This document shows, piece after piece, positions 14,227 through 27,700 of a stretch of DNA of 64,000 nt. The translations under genes were made by a program, and so were the position numbers. How positions within the stretch are numbered: the first letter of the stretch is position 1; the number at the start of each line of letters is the position of its first letter. Under the pieces are notes generated by a model that was not told the origin of the DNA, did not search any database, and saw only the letters and a list, made by a program, of their open reading frames with translations. Source of the stretch: Allacma fusca (lineage: Eukaryota; Arthropoda; Collembola; Symphypleona; Sminthuridae); assembly GCA_947179485.1 (NCBI GenBank), contig OX359249.1:35884250-35948249 (forward strand). Direction: 5' to 3'.

Positions 14227-17200
14227 CTGTGAGGAGAGTCGGAGGAAAATCCCCCGCACTTTTAATTTGCAGAAACCATTAACCAAGTTGGAATTGTGTG
14301 CCTGTGGTTTTCAAATTATATATACATGCTATACGCGTAACCTCAAACCCTTTGGATGTGTACGTAGCTGTACAAAGGTTGAGGAGACTCCTGTAATTTT
14401 ATTAACAAATGTCCTCGAATGAGTCAAATGAATGGGAACATGCTGGATACACAATAAATAAGTCAGGAATAACCAAAGTTACGTTAGATATGGAGATGAT
14501 TATCATTTGCGAATTGGAACGAATTCTGACAAAACAACTATGAGATATCTACATGTACATAATTATGTATGAAGGAGCTCAGGCTCATATATGGAGTACT
14601 TATATAGAATAAAAATCAAAGGGTTGTAGTTTCAAGTATCTGAGTTCTTCAGAGTGCGAGTACATTCCCAGTCTTTTTTTCAATGGGAAAGAACTTCGGT
14701 GAGTGCCTCAAGAAATATAGACTCGTGAGTAGTTTCTAACGGGATTGAAATTCTTTGTAAACGTGTATTGAACAACTTAAAACATACACAGGAACAACAT
14801 TGTGGCTACACGTTTCCTTTTATTACTGTCCATGTTTGCTCTCGTGGCAGTACAGATATGCTAACCGTGGGGTTTATTCACATCCCATGTTAACACTTGC
14901 GTTCAGAAAAACCTGCGGACTTGACTCCTGCTGAATACTTTATGAATCACAACCTCGAAGACCAACTTGAAATTACCATTACAAAAAAAAATACCCTCCG
15001 TCCGCTTATACGCACATGGTTATGTGCTCACATCCTCGTCATATGAAATGTTACTTGCAAATTGGGAAACGAAAATTGAAATGGTTAGGCAACAAATAAT
15101 CAGACCTTGGAGCGCTCTTGTTCGAATTAGTTTTTTTTTTGAGTATCACTATATGCAGGAAACACTCGTCGATGGGTTTACATGATTTCCTTCAATTAGG
15201 TGCAGGTACTGCGGTACATGCCAGCAAAATGAAGCATCCCTGCCTCATGACATTCAAATACATAGGCAGAGCGGATGCAGTTAATGGTAAAACTGCAAAT
15301 AAGTTACAGGTGCAAATTCAAAGTAGGGTTCAGGACTCTTCACTTTGGACGACACTCGAGACCTCAGAATATATTTGACTGATGTAATCTAGTACAGGAG
15401 AGATGTATGACTTTATAAAGATGCAGATGATAACTCTATCTTTGCATTTATCCGTTTAAAAATAGTGACTAAATATTGAATGAGTTGTACAGTTGTGGAA
15501 TAAAATAAAATTTGTTCCCTAGGGGCAAAATGCAGTATGAAATTAAGCCGTTTCAAAAGTATCAAGACGTTCAAAGTTGAACCGGTACCGGAGATTCATG
15601 GACATGACAAAAACAATTTACTTTCGAGAGGTTACCGCTCTTCCAACTTTGTATAGATTGAGGCTATGCCTTATTATTGTGTGTAGCTCAACTGATGGAG
15701 GCTAACAGGCGGATGCCTAGTATAGCGTACATTGTTGATGGGGCATGGCATAGGGATAGGGATAGAGCCAGGGATGTACATTGAAGCACATCCTAAATAG
15801 AATCCATGCTAAAACTCAAGTCATCCTCTTCATATTTATGCACATATGTATCTATGTATATATGCCCATAGCACAGACTCCGCGCATTAAATACTCAAGT
15901 TGATATTTTTTTTTTCTTCCTTCATAACATTCACCAACTGACTCAGCTCACGCACTCACCACCGCCTGAGTTCCTTTCCTTCCTCCTTCTTTCACAGTAA
16001 GTATGCATGTCCGCAGCAGCAGTATAATCCCAGAGGATGGGAAAAAGTTGAACTCCTAATGAGTTTTCATCCTGAGACGCAAACCAAGGAACCTACCAGA
16101 GTCGTAGGGAAGAGACGTACAATTACATACATGTAATTATACACATGCAGTACAACAGGACGCTGCACAAGTACCAATCTGACTGCAGCTTGTAAATTAA
16201 ATATGCCAATGCATGCACATACATATCTCCACACGATACAATTGTACAGTTGACTAATTCCAAGGAATGCAACTATATCAACTATATCCAAGTATATCGC
16301 ATTGCAAATAGACACACACGAGCGGGTTTAACATTTTACAACGTTGGCCATTCACCATGTAATCTCACTCGGCACTCACACAGACGTCTCCTAAATTCTA
16401 AAATCAAGGCTGCGAATATAACAACGGAATCCTCCTTACAGTCCGTCCACCTGGCTCATCTGGAGAGAGAGAGAGAGAGTAATCTGTGAAGCTAGTAATT
16501 ACACTAATGCTGAATTAGCTTCTCCTCGTCAAGACCCTTTGAATGGAACCTTTGGAAATCAAACAGGAATTCCAGGAGAGCGGTGAGTTGGTTTTAAAGA
16601 GAGAGATCTCAAGTGCTTGGAAGAATATGTGCGTCGTGTAGGGAAGAAATACCTAATGGAATTTGGCAGGTCATTATTAAACTTGTAAATTCATAATGAG
16701 CTCAATTTCATTGAGATGAAGTCCCACTGATGTATTACTACTGCTGGCCTCTGAATACGACTACTACTATTACTGCTGCTGTTCCTGCTGTTTGTCCTAT
16801 TTCCAGTAACTTTTTTTTAATCTTTTGAAACTATTCAGAAAAAGGTAAAAGTATGGTTGAGAGATCAGAGTTGAATCTCTTCCGCGCCCAAAAAGACGAT
16901 CGATTCCGCCCAAACTGCATGTCAGCCATATGTAGGTACTATGGATTGGAGTTGGTCTATGCATGCATGCACAATATGCAAGTTATGTTATGCATGCTTC
17001 ATAAAATCAAGTTTGGGAGAAAAACTCATTTGAAGCTGATCGTGCAACTAATTGCAAAAGCACAGGCTTGGTACTACTGGCACATTCTTCTTCTTCTTCT
17101 GGTTCTTCTTGTTCTGTTAGTACCAACTGCTCGGGTGTATAGGGAGCGTTAATAATAGGTGAACCGTAACTTATGTTGTTAGTACGCATAAACAATGCAA

Positions 17201-20200
17201 CAGTTCGCACACAGCATACTTAAAAAGTTACAGGCTACAGTTATATGTATACAGGCAAACGTTGGAACATCACTCTGAGGTATTTGGCTGGTTTCTATTG
17301 AAAAACGAGTTTGTGCAAAAGCAACAAGTGAATAATCAGAGTTTGTATTAAAATCAACCTCAATCGCCACTCTAAACAAGCAAGTGAAAGAAAATATAGC
17401 ATAGATACCACTTGCCTCTTCATTTTTCCCTGCCCCCACTCCTGTACTGTGTAGTTGGAGTCTGCTCCAAGGAGCTATCTGTACATGTGTCCATATGTGT
17501 GGAGTTGGAGGGTATACAATGGGGTATGAAAAACAAATTTATTCATTAAATTATATGTTGTATGTGTGGAGATTACTGGGTTCTCTCTCAAAACATGACA
17601 TTCCACCCGTCATAATAATAATAATAATAATATAAAAACCAAACTTGGAAATACTTTTTGAAACTACATAGGACGGGCAGATGAGACTTGACACTGGCCT
17701 CGTTTCTACTCTACTCCAGAAACATCAATACCCACATCTATACATTTTGCTTACTCATTCCCTCATCCATGCATCATTCATGAAAACACATTGAACCATC
17801 TCTTTATTATTCCAAGAAGAACAAGAGCCGAAACACATGCACTCTGAGGAGCCTCTGCATTAAAGAATCAATTCATTCAACGAATCTTGTTCACCTGAGC
17901 TAAAACTCGTATTTGGTAAAAATCATATAGGTATGATGAAGTTCCCGTCATTACTTTAGGATACACAGAAAATTTCAGAGGCATTTCATGCAACCTGTAA
18001 ATGAGCACTTGAGAACATATATCAATAAAACTGTTTTACTCCTCATCAAAATCAACTTGGCATGCAGGTCTAACAATGAATACGGACTAACTTTCTTCAC
18101 CTAAATATTTTTTTTATTCCCTTTTACTTCTCAGCTTGGAGCATTAGAATAATAATAATGAAGTACAAATGTCCGGATGTTCCGTCCGTTCCATTCAATT
18201 CAAGATTTAAATGGGGTGTGTATTGAGAGGATTAATTGGTAGAAAGATGTCCGCACATTTTTTTTTAAATATTTTAATTGAAAGGCCATGCTCAAAAAAA
18301 AATTATTTTTAACTCAGAGGCATTTCACAGCGCTCCTTTATAGTAGTAGTAGGTTATTGTTAATTTATCATGTAATAATTGTCATTGTTATGAGCGCTCA
18401 GGCCGTGTGCACCTACCTCAGGGCTTGTATACGCTCATATTAGGATTTTAAATGAGTTTGAACCTCAAGAGGCCAAGAGCCCTGCTGCTTGGGTTGAGAT
18501 ATAATGTCAATTATATGGGAATTGATCCTAAATGAGCCACATAAATAATGAAGAGGTTTTGAATTTGGTTAATTCCAACTCCAAGTATTAATTGGCATTT
18601 TCCCAAACTTTTTTTTACAGCATTATAGGTTGTTTATTTCATGTCACGACCAGTTGTTATTTTTTCCTTGACAACGACATGACATGTAAATAAACTGATA
18701 AATTGGATTGAATTTGGCACAAATTGTAATTTATATAATTTTTTGAGACCCTATCCCTTGAACCGCAGTACGCTTCTAGGCATTTCAAAATTCTGATTGA
18801 ATATGGATCGGTAAGTATCTTGGCACTGTGGTGTGAAGACTTGATGGTGGACTTGGCTGTTGTTCAACCAATTTTTTAACCAAAAGATTTTTAAGTGGCA
18901 ATAATTTCCTTCACCTTGCTCATCATGGTTGCAGTTTAAAGAAAGTAAAATGTTGAAGGTGCAAGTTGCACATGCGGTTGGTTACAGGATTGCATGAGGA
19001 CGAGCAATTAATGGGAAAATGCTTCTTTTTGTCTCATTGTTGTTTCTCTCCCAGTGTTGCAAAATGCTGAGCCTCTTCAAGACGATGAGGCTTGTCTTGG
19101 GCAAAATGGGGTGGTAGGGAGAGGAAAATATATATAAAAAAAGGGTTAAAAAATGTTTTAATTTTTTGGCATCTCGATGGAATTTCCATTACTCACACCT
19201 TTTCAGAGAAGTTGTGCGGAGTGTGGAGTCAGTCAGTGCTCTGTGAAATGTTTACGTTTACTGTCTAACACCGGATGGTATTTACTTTTTTTCAAGTTCC
19301 GTTGATTCCCTCCGAAAGGGAAGGGGAAAAAATGCATTTAGTAAGGGCTTTGCCCACACATGGAAATGTATTTGTAAGGCTGTGTGTATGATACGAATGA
19401 AAAGGCTGGCTTTGGTGGTATTATTGATTGTGAGTTGCTTCATTTGTAAATTACATTTGTATCTTGTTGTTCTCTGCATTTGAAGAATGGGTGTATGACA
19501 TGGAAGTGGGGATAAAAAGTAAAGGTTATTTGTCATGTAAGCGAATTCCTGGGAATTATGTAGTGGTTAATTGTGAAGCACTTAAATAAATTTGATTGCT
19601 CGCCACAAGAGAAGAGATTCTTGAACCCTGAGAGTCGGAGATGTCTACAGGATATGTTAAAGCAGGTGGAAGAGGAAGGACAATGGAGAGGAGATGCAGT
19701 GGAGGAAAAAGTGCAATATCTCTTGTTCAGCTCCTGCCGCCTCTTAGTCCTCCAGAAAATCCAAAAAAATCACCATTTACTTGATTTCCTTGAAGGGGAA
19801 AGCAAGGCACGAAATGTCTCTTAAGTATGTGGAGATGGCTTGCTTCCAGTTTGCTCAAAACTATAATCCCAAGTGCGTACAAGTAGTACAAATTACAAGT
19901 TTTTTGACTCGGGGTACTAGCAAAAGGGAGGGTAACATTCAAGACTGTAATAACAAGTACAGATATGCTAAGAAAGACAATAATCTCAAGCCGTTTGGAG
20001 TCAGTTTTTTTTGCTAATAATTTAGTTTTGCGTTCACACACAAATACACCTGAGGATGTACGCTGATTGTAACTTGGGATAAATACCCTCTCATATTATC
20101 CGCTCCACCATCTTCCTCCTACCCTGGGCACTCATGTACATATGGATACGCAGAGGAGACAGAGACCTCCGTTTAGTCGGAAATTTCCGCATATCATGCA

Positions 20201-20548
20201 ACGGAGCTATTGCCATTTGCCATTAGGTCACTTATATGATCCTATGTTCCAGCTAAAAAGATAAGCCGCCATGGAGTTTCTTCTTGCCATGTCGTGTGTA
20301 CAGAGTTTATACGAATCTACATATCTATATCTACCTATACGCTCACAGTCATTACTTCCCTATGTAGTACACTCTCAACCAGAAGAATACACATATGCAC
20401 ATATGTATGTATGTATACGTGTGTGTGTACCCACAGATTTTTATGCCTCCCTACAATATGTACGCATGTGTGCAAACTGAATACTAATACTTATACGTAC
20501 TACGTTTTTCTGCACTGTACTTATGTATAAGATGTGCATTCATTCCCG

Positions 20549-20556
20549 TGTGTGTA

Positions 20557-20620
<64 letters not shown>

Positions 20621-20638
20621 TGTGTGTGTTTGTGTGTG
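20549..20638. repeat. (TG)n microsatellite
   Basis: About 90 bases of TG repeat, interrupted by ATGTA and TTTG units near its ends. The translated Cys-Val or His-Thr strings on either strand are artefacts of the repeat. Confidence 0.97.
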
Positions 20639-23600
20639 AATATGTATAAGTCAGGAAACTTGCATAGATGTTATCGTCGTTGTAAAACTCTGCGTGAATT
20701 TTTCTATTGGAGTTGAGCATATCATCACCAAGTCAGACGTGGATTCCCATGTTTTAAGTCCATTACATTAAACTAAATTGCACCAAATTTTCATGCTGAC
20801 TATAGGATATATACGTATCTAACTATACCTTGGCGCCCCTTTTGTTCTAATCATGAGAAAAATTAATCTTGCCACAGACGGATGGACGCGCGGGTGAACG
20901 TGAACTTACAATTAGATGTATGACCATTGCTACGAAGGTAGAAATATACCTACGTACATATGTATGTTGTATATAGTTTTAGCACTTATAGTGCATTGTA
21001 TGTATATGTATGTATTTCTTCTACCTCCTCAGGTCACACTAGGACGCCTGTCCCTGCATATGCGTCTCTACACGGCGGATCATTAAATACACGTATGTAA
21101 ACACCGCGGAGAGAAGAGTGGAAGAGACCTGAGCAATTTATCCGGACATAAGTAATAAAATAAAACGAATCCGTTCTCTCTCCTTGAAGACGAACCCGAC
21201 TGAGGCCTCAGAGTAAGATATAAATAAATTAATGTTCTTGAGGAATGTCATGCAAATTCTGTCCGCAGAAAATTGCTTTGCATTTCCCAATATTTTATAC
21301 TCTCCAAGAACAATTCTCAAGTCCTTACTGGCTGGGTTGCTTCATCATTATTGGCAGGGTTATTTATCCACACACTTGAAGCACGGGATTGCTCTGGGGG
21401 ATGTGAGGAAATGGCCATTTAGTTTCTGTATCTATTGAGAGGGAGATTTCCAAGGAATATGCTAACTAAATGTGATTTAATCTTTCTCTCCCCGTAATTG
21501 CAGCATTGCTCTTGAGATTTTTGTTAAACATTAAATTGTTTTTGGTACTTATCAGTTTTTTTTCTAACCTTTATTCACAATCAGGTTCCCAGAACCCTTT
21601 GTGCTGGGGAGGAATTTGAGAGCTGTTGTGGTTAGATATAAACCGTGATTTGAAATAAAAATGGCTTTATTTTTTATCTTTCCTCACTCTCCCACTCATT
21701 ACCTGTAATACTTCCAAGAATGCAATCAATCTCTTAATGGCGGTGCTCGGGACGTTTAGTAGATCAAGAGCACTTGGATCTAATCAGGATGTAATGTCTG
21801 ATCAATAAAATATCGATTGGCGAATTACTATCGATCGTACAGACTTCACCATTCTTATATTTGGACTGGAGTTTGAATCCCCCCAATAAAATCTTGGCTT
21901 TTGTTAATTACAAGACCCAGAACTCCATCGACTTGTGTGACATTCACGGACTTGTCCTCAGGAGAAGTACATAGGAAGTCTGACTCTTAGCCTTGATCAA
22001 GTCAAACTTTGCCATGAAAATTTCACTGTTGAAATTCTGCTTCCTCCTTACACTCGAAAACCCATTCAAAAAATTGATTAAGCCATTGCCTGTAGCTGTC
22101 CCAATGTTAATTACTCCTTCTTGAAAGTAAAACTGCAAGCAACTTTGCATACCAAAATGAATCAGAGATCTGATTAAGACTGATACACTTACAACAAAAA
22201 GAAAAACTGTCGCCTCAAAAGAATTTGATTGATTTGACGATACAGCTATAGAGAATATTTTGTCAATTTTCTTACACTTCCTACGCTCCCCCTCACAGTG
22301 AACTCCTAGGAGAATCTTTCCCATTAACTAAACTAAAGCACAAACTCAAAAAGTGCGTTTCCTCATTCCTTGTACTAAAACTACACTTACTCATGCACAT
22401 ACATAATTATGTATATGTGACATCTGTCAAGGGAGCAGTTACCTCATATAACTAGAACATAAAAATGAGGGGATAGACAGTCCTACTGATTTCTGAACTC
22501 AAATAATTATTTTTGATATGATTTGGAAAATAATGGTGGAAAAAGTCTCTAGTTTTTAATAACAAGTCTAACAATTATTATTATTGTTAGGAAATAAGTA
22601 GTAATGGTGGCTTGACTGCCAAAACCAATTTACGAAACATCTTTGGAGCTGAGCAACTCTTAAGCTTTCTTTTCAATCCTGATTGCGCATTGAATCCATA
22701 AATGGTGAATCCGCATTATTAATGTAGCAATGCTTGGACTTATATGACTGTATTTATTTGTCAATACCAAAAGTCTAGGTGCATAGAGCACACGCAGGCT
22801 CCTCCAAGTCCTAAATCCTCCTTATATAGCCGTCCCCATCAAGCCAAGTAGTAAAGTCGAGTCAGTGAGGAAGGATGCATGGGATACTTAAGTAGAGGAA
22901 AAATTGCCCCAAGTTTGCCTAATTCCCTCTACGTGGGAATAATTAAACCTAGGTAATTTCCATTCATACCAAAAAAAGCCCCCACTTGCTGACAATTACT
23001 TCCGCTCCAACTCGACACTTTACTGAACTAGGTTGATTTTTCTTGCCATATTCTTCTGAAGACAATTCAAGACCTGTACATGCACCACTCTGTAAAATTA
23101 CAACGTAATAATTCCTCCTTTGTAGTACAAATTATTTTCTTCGGAGTTTCCAAACCACTTAAATCCACCCCTCACTGCCGTGCATAATACATACAGAGCG
23201 AAAGAGGAAATGTAAATTGAGAAGAGGGATTATTTCTTTTGTGTATTGTAGCCTACAGTCCACAATTTGTAGGCATTCGAGTACCCTATAAAAAGTAGTC
23301 AGATTGGAAATAACACTCATTTTTACAGTTGTCTAAATAATCTTGAAGTCTCCCATCCGTAAATTGGTTTCAGTTGTATATCTAATGGGCAGATAGAGTT
23401 TTGTATCTCTGTAGACAGGGTGCGAGCGGAAAAAGACTCTCTATTTGGTACTCCAAACGACCAAGTGTGTTCTCATACAATGCTTGAAAAATGGATTTAA
23501 ATAATTAAGCCGTCACTGACCAACATTTTTAGTGCTCGGACGGCGTGGGTACATTAGCATAGCCCCAGAACTACTGAACTGACACACTGACTGACGGTTT

Positions 23601-24724
23601 CAAAACAAGGAGTATATAGTAATAGAAAGTAATCAAATAATTACCAGTAATTATTCATATGTGTTTTGTGCCTCCAAGAAACTGCCGGCGCATTCAAAGT
23701 GCTGGGTTACAAAAAATATTAAAATTCCCAACATTCAACTGTTACTTAAGTGTTCCTTGTTCTAAAATGGATAGATAGCTTTATTCAATAATATTATTAA
23801 ATGTATGAGTCTTACGTGGACGTGGAGTCGACAGTCCACAGAGTCACGTTATAGACTCTGTCAAAGTAAACCATATGTTGACAAATGTGAGGAAGAAAGT
23901 ATTAAAGAGTAATAATTACTCCTACCAAAGTGAATATTAGTCCTCATTTGTCACACTCAAAGTGTTCATTCCGGCTTTGTAATGGTTACTTGATTAACAA
24001 TAATATCTTTTTTTTTTGCATATGTTCAACACATGTATCTATTTAGTTAATTTGAGGCCGAGAGCATCTTGTGCCGGAATATTATTGCAATCCCGTGACT
24101 GACTAGAAGTCACTTTGATCATTAACATAAACTTACGCATTCACGTGAACGTGAAGGCAAACAAATTACGAAGGGTGAGAGAGCTCATCAGACTGTACAT
24201 ACCAATGGAGTGCTCCATTATTCACAACTGATAGGGAGTGAGTATCCACAGGTCTGTAAAATGCATGGAAAATGTCAGGTGGCTTGTAAAATCCGCGTGT
24301 AATTTTCCTCCAAGTCATTTGCATGTTGTATTACAATTCCAACCCTCTACATTACTACATGGTTGCAATTAGTCCTAGAAATCACAAGGATTGACTGTTT
24401 CAGTTCCCTACGTTGTAGCCAGCCAACACATAGGGCTTTATGAATGCTCATTGCTTTTAACTAATTACATATTGTTGTGGCAGCGTTATTGAGGATAAAG
24501 TATGTAGCCCTTATACGTGCTCACTCACATTATCCGCAATATTTTTTTTTTTTGAGTTGAAATTAAAAGTAAAAGTATGTTTAATGTGTTTAAGCTTGAC
24601 TGTACAAGGTCTTGAGATAATTTCAGATTTTAATTGCTCCTGTCAGTTCCTGTGTTGTAAGCTGTGCTTGCCTGTGCAGTGGAGCATGTGCTACGAACCT
24701 AAAATCCTTATGCAAAGTAAACGA

Positions 24725-24749
24725 TGAGAGAGAGAGAGAGAGAGAGAGA
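24725..24749. repeat. (GA)n microsatellite
   Basis: An uninterrupted GA dinucleotide run of about 25 bases. The Ser-Leu-rich open frames on the opposite strand come from this repeat. Confidence 0.95.
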
Positions 24750-27700
24750 CGGTCTCGGGTACTTGGCATGTACTGTATATGTACAGATTGCAACAGGGGG
24801 GATCCCAGAGATGCATGCATATTGAGAGGGATGATATGTGCATATAAATACCGTGATGGCAGTGTATAAAATGCAGGTATGCTAAATCCCGAGAGATTCT
24901 GAGCAATTGTGACAAGTGGCAGGCGTGACTGACTACAGAGACGTGTCCATCTGCTATAAAAGATTTAGAATCTCAGCATGTTCATCATACAAGATAATCA
25001 ATTAAGTCGACTGGATGCGAGCAACCTGTTGAAATCCTTCTTGTATGGATGGGTTTTAGGACTGTAAGTATACAGTCGGACTCCTCTTCATTTCATCTAA
25101 TTACATGCTATTAAACACAAGACGTCAGGTCTAAACTGCTAGCGTTGGGGTAAACTGTCTTCTCAAGTGAAAGTGTCACAGGAAAATCACCAACCCACAA
25201 GTACCATCTTGTCAACAAACAAATACTCATCACATGTACAAACACACATGGAGTCCCTTCTAGTAATATATTATTACACGGCACTCTCACAATCACCAAA
25301 TTCATTGGGTTCCTTGAGGGACAGGGAAGGCAGGCGATTGCATCTTCCCCAGCATTTCTTTTCAAGTAGGACTATTATGAGTGAAGTTAAGCAGAAGCAG
25401 GGCCTCCAACATTGGATCTTCCCAGACTTGGGAGTTTATTCTGCTGTAATGTCTCTGCTCCTATACTGGGGTATACTGCAGAGTCCACAATCAAATAAAG
25501 GAGTAAGCCATAGGCGGCCAGACACAATGAGTACACAGGGATATAGAGAAAACGTGGAAATCTCTTGTTTTACAAGACGAACAAACGTAAATCAATGGTG
25601 TGGTGAAGTGCGGTGGCTGAACATGGAAATTACACAAAAGCCCTTTTACCTACATACGTACGACTGGTTAAGTATCAGCCTGATTATTGCTCCTGATGAA
25701 TGTGAACAGTAGTTGCTGTCCGTCACCAATAATCGACAAAATTTGTTTACTGGCATTTCAAAAGTCATTTTTCTTATTTCTTCCCTTCCCTTCATTCCTT
25801 CATTCGTTCGGATGGGGATCCAACTTTCTCAAAACTATTTGTCTCATTAAAAATGAAACTCACAATAATTATAATTATTAATACTATGACTCTTGTTGGT
25901 AGCTTTTTCCCCTCAGGATGACTTAACTCTTGGGTATAAATTACCCCATATGTACATACATAGCTCTGTTACGTTACAACTCCCAACTCCGACAATGCCA
26001 CAGTCAGACTATGTATACTTGATGTCATAACAGTTATTAATCCCCCTTAATTAATGACTTGCCTGCAATCGAGTGACAATCGTTTCAGTCGATGAGCAAA
26101 TACAATGTGCTCAATTTAGAAAAAAATAATCATGTCAAGTCAAATGTAACTAGAGAAACTTTGGATGTGCCACTGGGAGGTTGTAAATACGTCAACGAGA
26201 AATCAAATAAAACAATCCAAATCCTACCCCTCTGGAAAGCCTCTTTCTTTTTTTCTTTTTTTTTTTTGAGGAATCAATAATACTTTTTTCAAAATATAGC
26301 TGTCTCAAAAAGCCAAGCAGTAAATCAATGCTTTGTTCACCTATTACTAAAAGTGTGTAGGAATTTTCCCTCATATACAAAACTTGTACTTATGAGAGCT
26401 GACATTGCCTATGGGAATCATGCACGGAGAGGGTAGGAGGACAAAGACGAGCTCTGCTAGCCTAAAAATGCCAACGTTTTTATCTGAGCATTGAAGGGGA
26501 GAGAGAGGAAAACAAGAATTTCCATATGAGCTTATCTTATGTAGCTTCTTCATTATACAAAACAAATATTTGGCTCATATAAAACGATAAAGATTTTCGT
26601 GGGCACCAAGCCATGTGCAAAACCTATACGGCAGCATTAATGCCAGAAATGAAACTTGCGCAGTGTCTCTGGTACATATATCCATCCACTGGTTGGTAAG
26701 TACTTGTGTACTTAAAAAATCTTGGAGCTTAGATGCTAACTATTGTTGTTGTCTTGAAGCACACATTTTCTAATTTTTACAGCTTTCTTATTTTCTTACA
26801 CATGTGACTATTCCATGATACTCCTCCTTGTCATACAGAGAGTGTATATACCTTCTTCATTGGGACTTTTGTGGGAATCCAAAAAATAGTAAATTCGCTC
26901 AGTCTGTCATTACAAGTGAACTTGTTACTCCCCCAGATTTTTTCTTGTTTCTGGGTAGATATTGAAATCGGCAAAAGAGAACCATCTCTTTGATAATACC
27001 CATTATGCCTGTTAGCCCCTTGGAAGGGGAAAAAAACAGAAAATGGTTCCATCATTGTTTCACAATTTTTAAAAAGTCTGCAGATCATTAAAATCCTTGT
27101 ATTAGTACATTCTCTCATTGTCAGCCCGAGTGCTCTACAGAGAAATATTTTGGAAAATCACAGCTTGGGATGTGATAGACTCATTGGTCATTTATTCGTT
27201 ACGTTATTATCCTCAGAAACCAGAAAACATGGGTTAAGAGAATGTAAAATTCACGACGTGCACATTTATGTTGGGCAGTTGGACTTTATGTGGATCTCAA
27301 GTGGACATGGGTGTACATACATGCTCGCAATTACTTTTTCTATGACAGAAGACTATTCGCTATTGACTCAAGTCAAGGCAGGTCAGTTTAATGTGGGCAT
27401 CTCACATGCATATTATGGGAATGATAATAATTATTGTAAAATGAAATAAAGCTGAAGCAACGAGGTTTTATTGGAGTGATAAATACTCTTGAAATGTAAT
27501 GGGTAGCCTTCGATTTCGTATGGAATTACGTCTACATATTATCAATTATTGCAATTATTATTGCCAATCTAATGTGTTACTAGGAGCATGGGCGTGGAGG
27601 TTTATGTATCTTCAATATTTCACATCATTCCCTCATACTCTCTTAGTTCACTTCTGAGAGAGCGCAAATGCAGTCAAATACTATTACAGGAGACGTCACA

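Noticed and set aside
19573-19824. Plus-strand charged frame (EKRFLNPESRRCLQDMLKQV)
   Set aside because: It looks helical and protein-like, but no acceptor, donor or partner exon could be identified.
20484-20720. His-Thr and Cys-Val repeat frames
   Set aside because: These are translations of the (TG)n microsatellite.
21944-22324. Minus-strand open frame of 126 codons with a hydrophobic segment, followed in another frame by a protein-like stretch to about 21860
   Set aside because: The two parts need an unexplained frameshift and no splice pair joins them. A decayed gene is possible but not supported.
25167-25712. Plus-strand open frame of 181 codons, the longest in the left half
   Set aside because: No domain, no credible promoter or splice context, and a composition (many Ser, His, Tyr and Gln scattered) typical of chance frames in this DNA.
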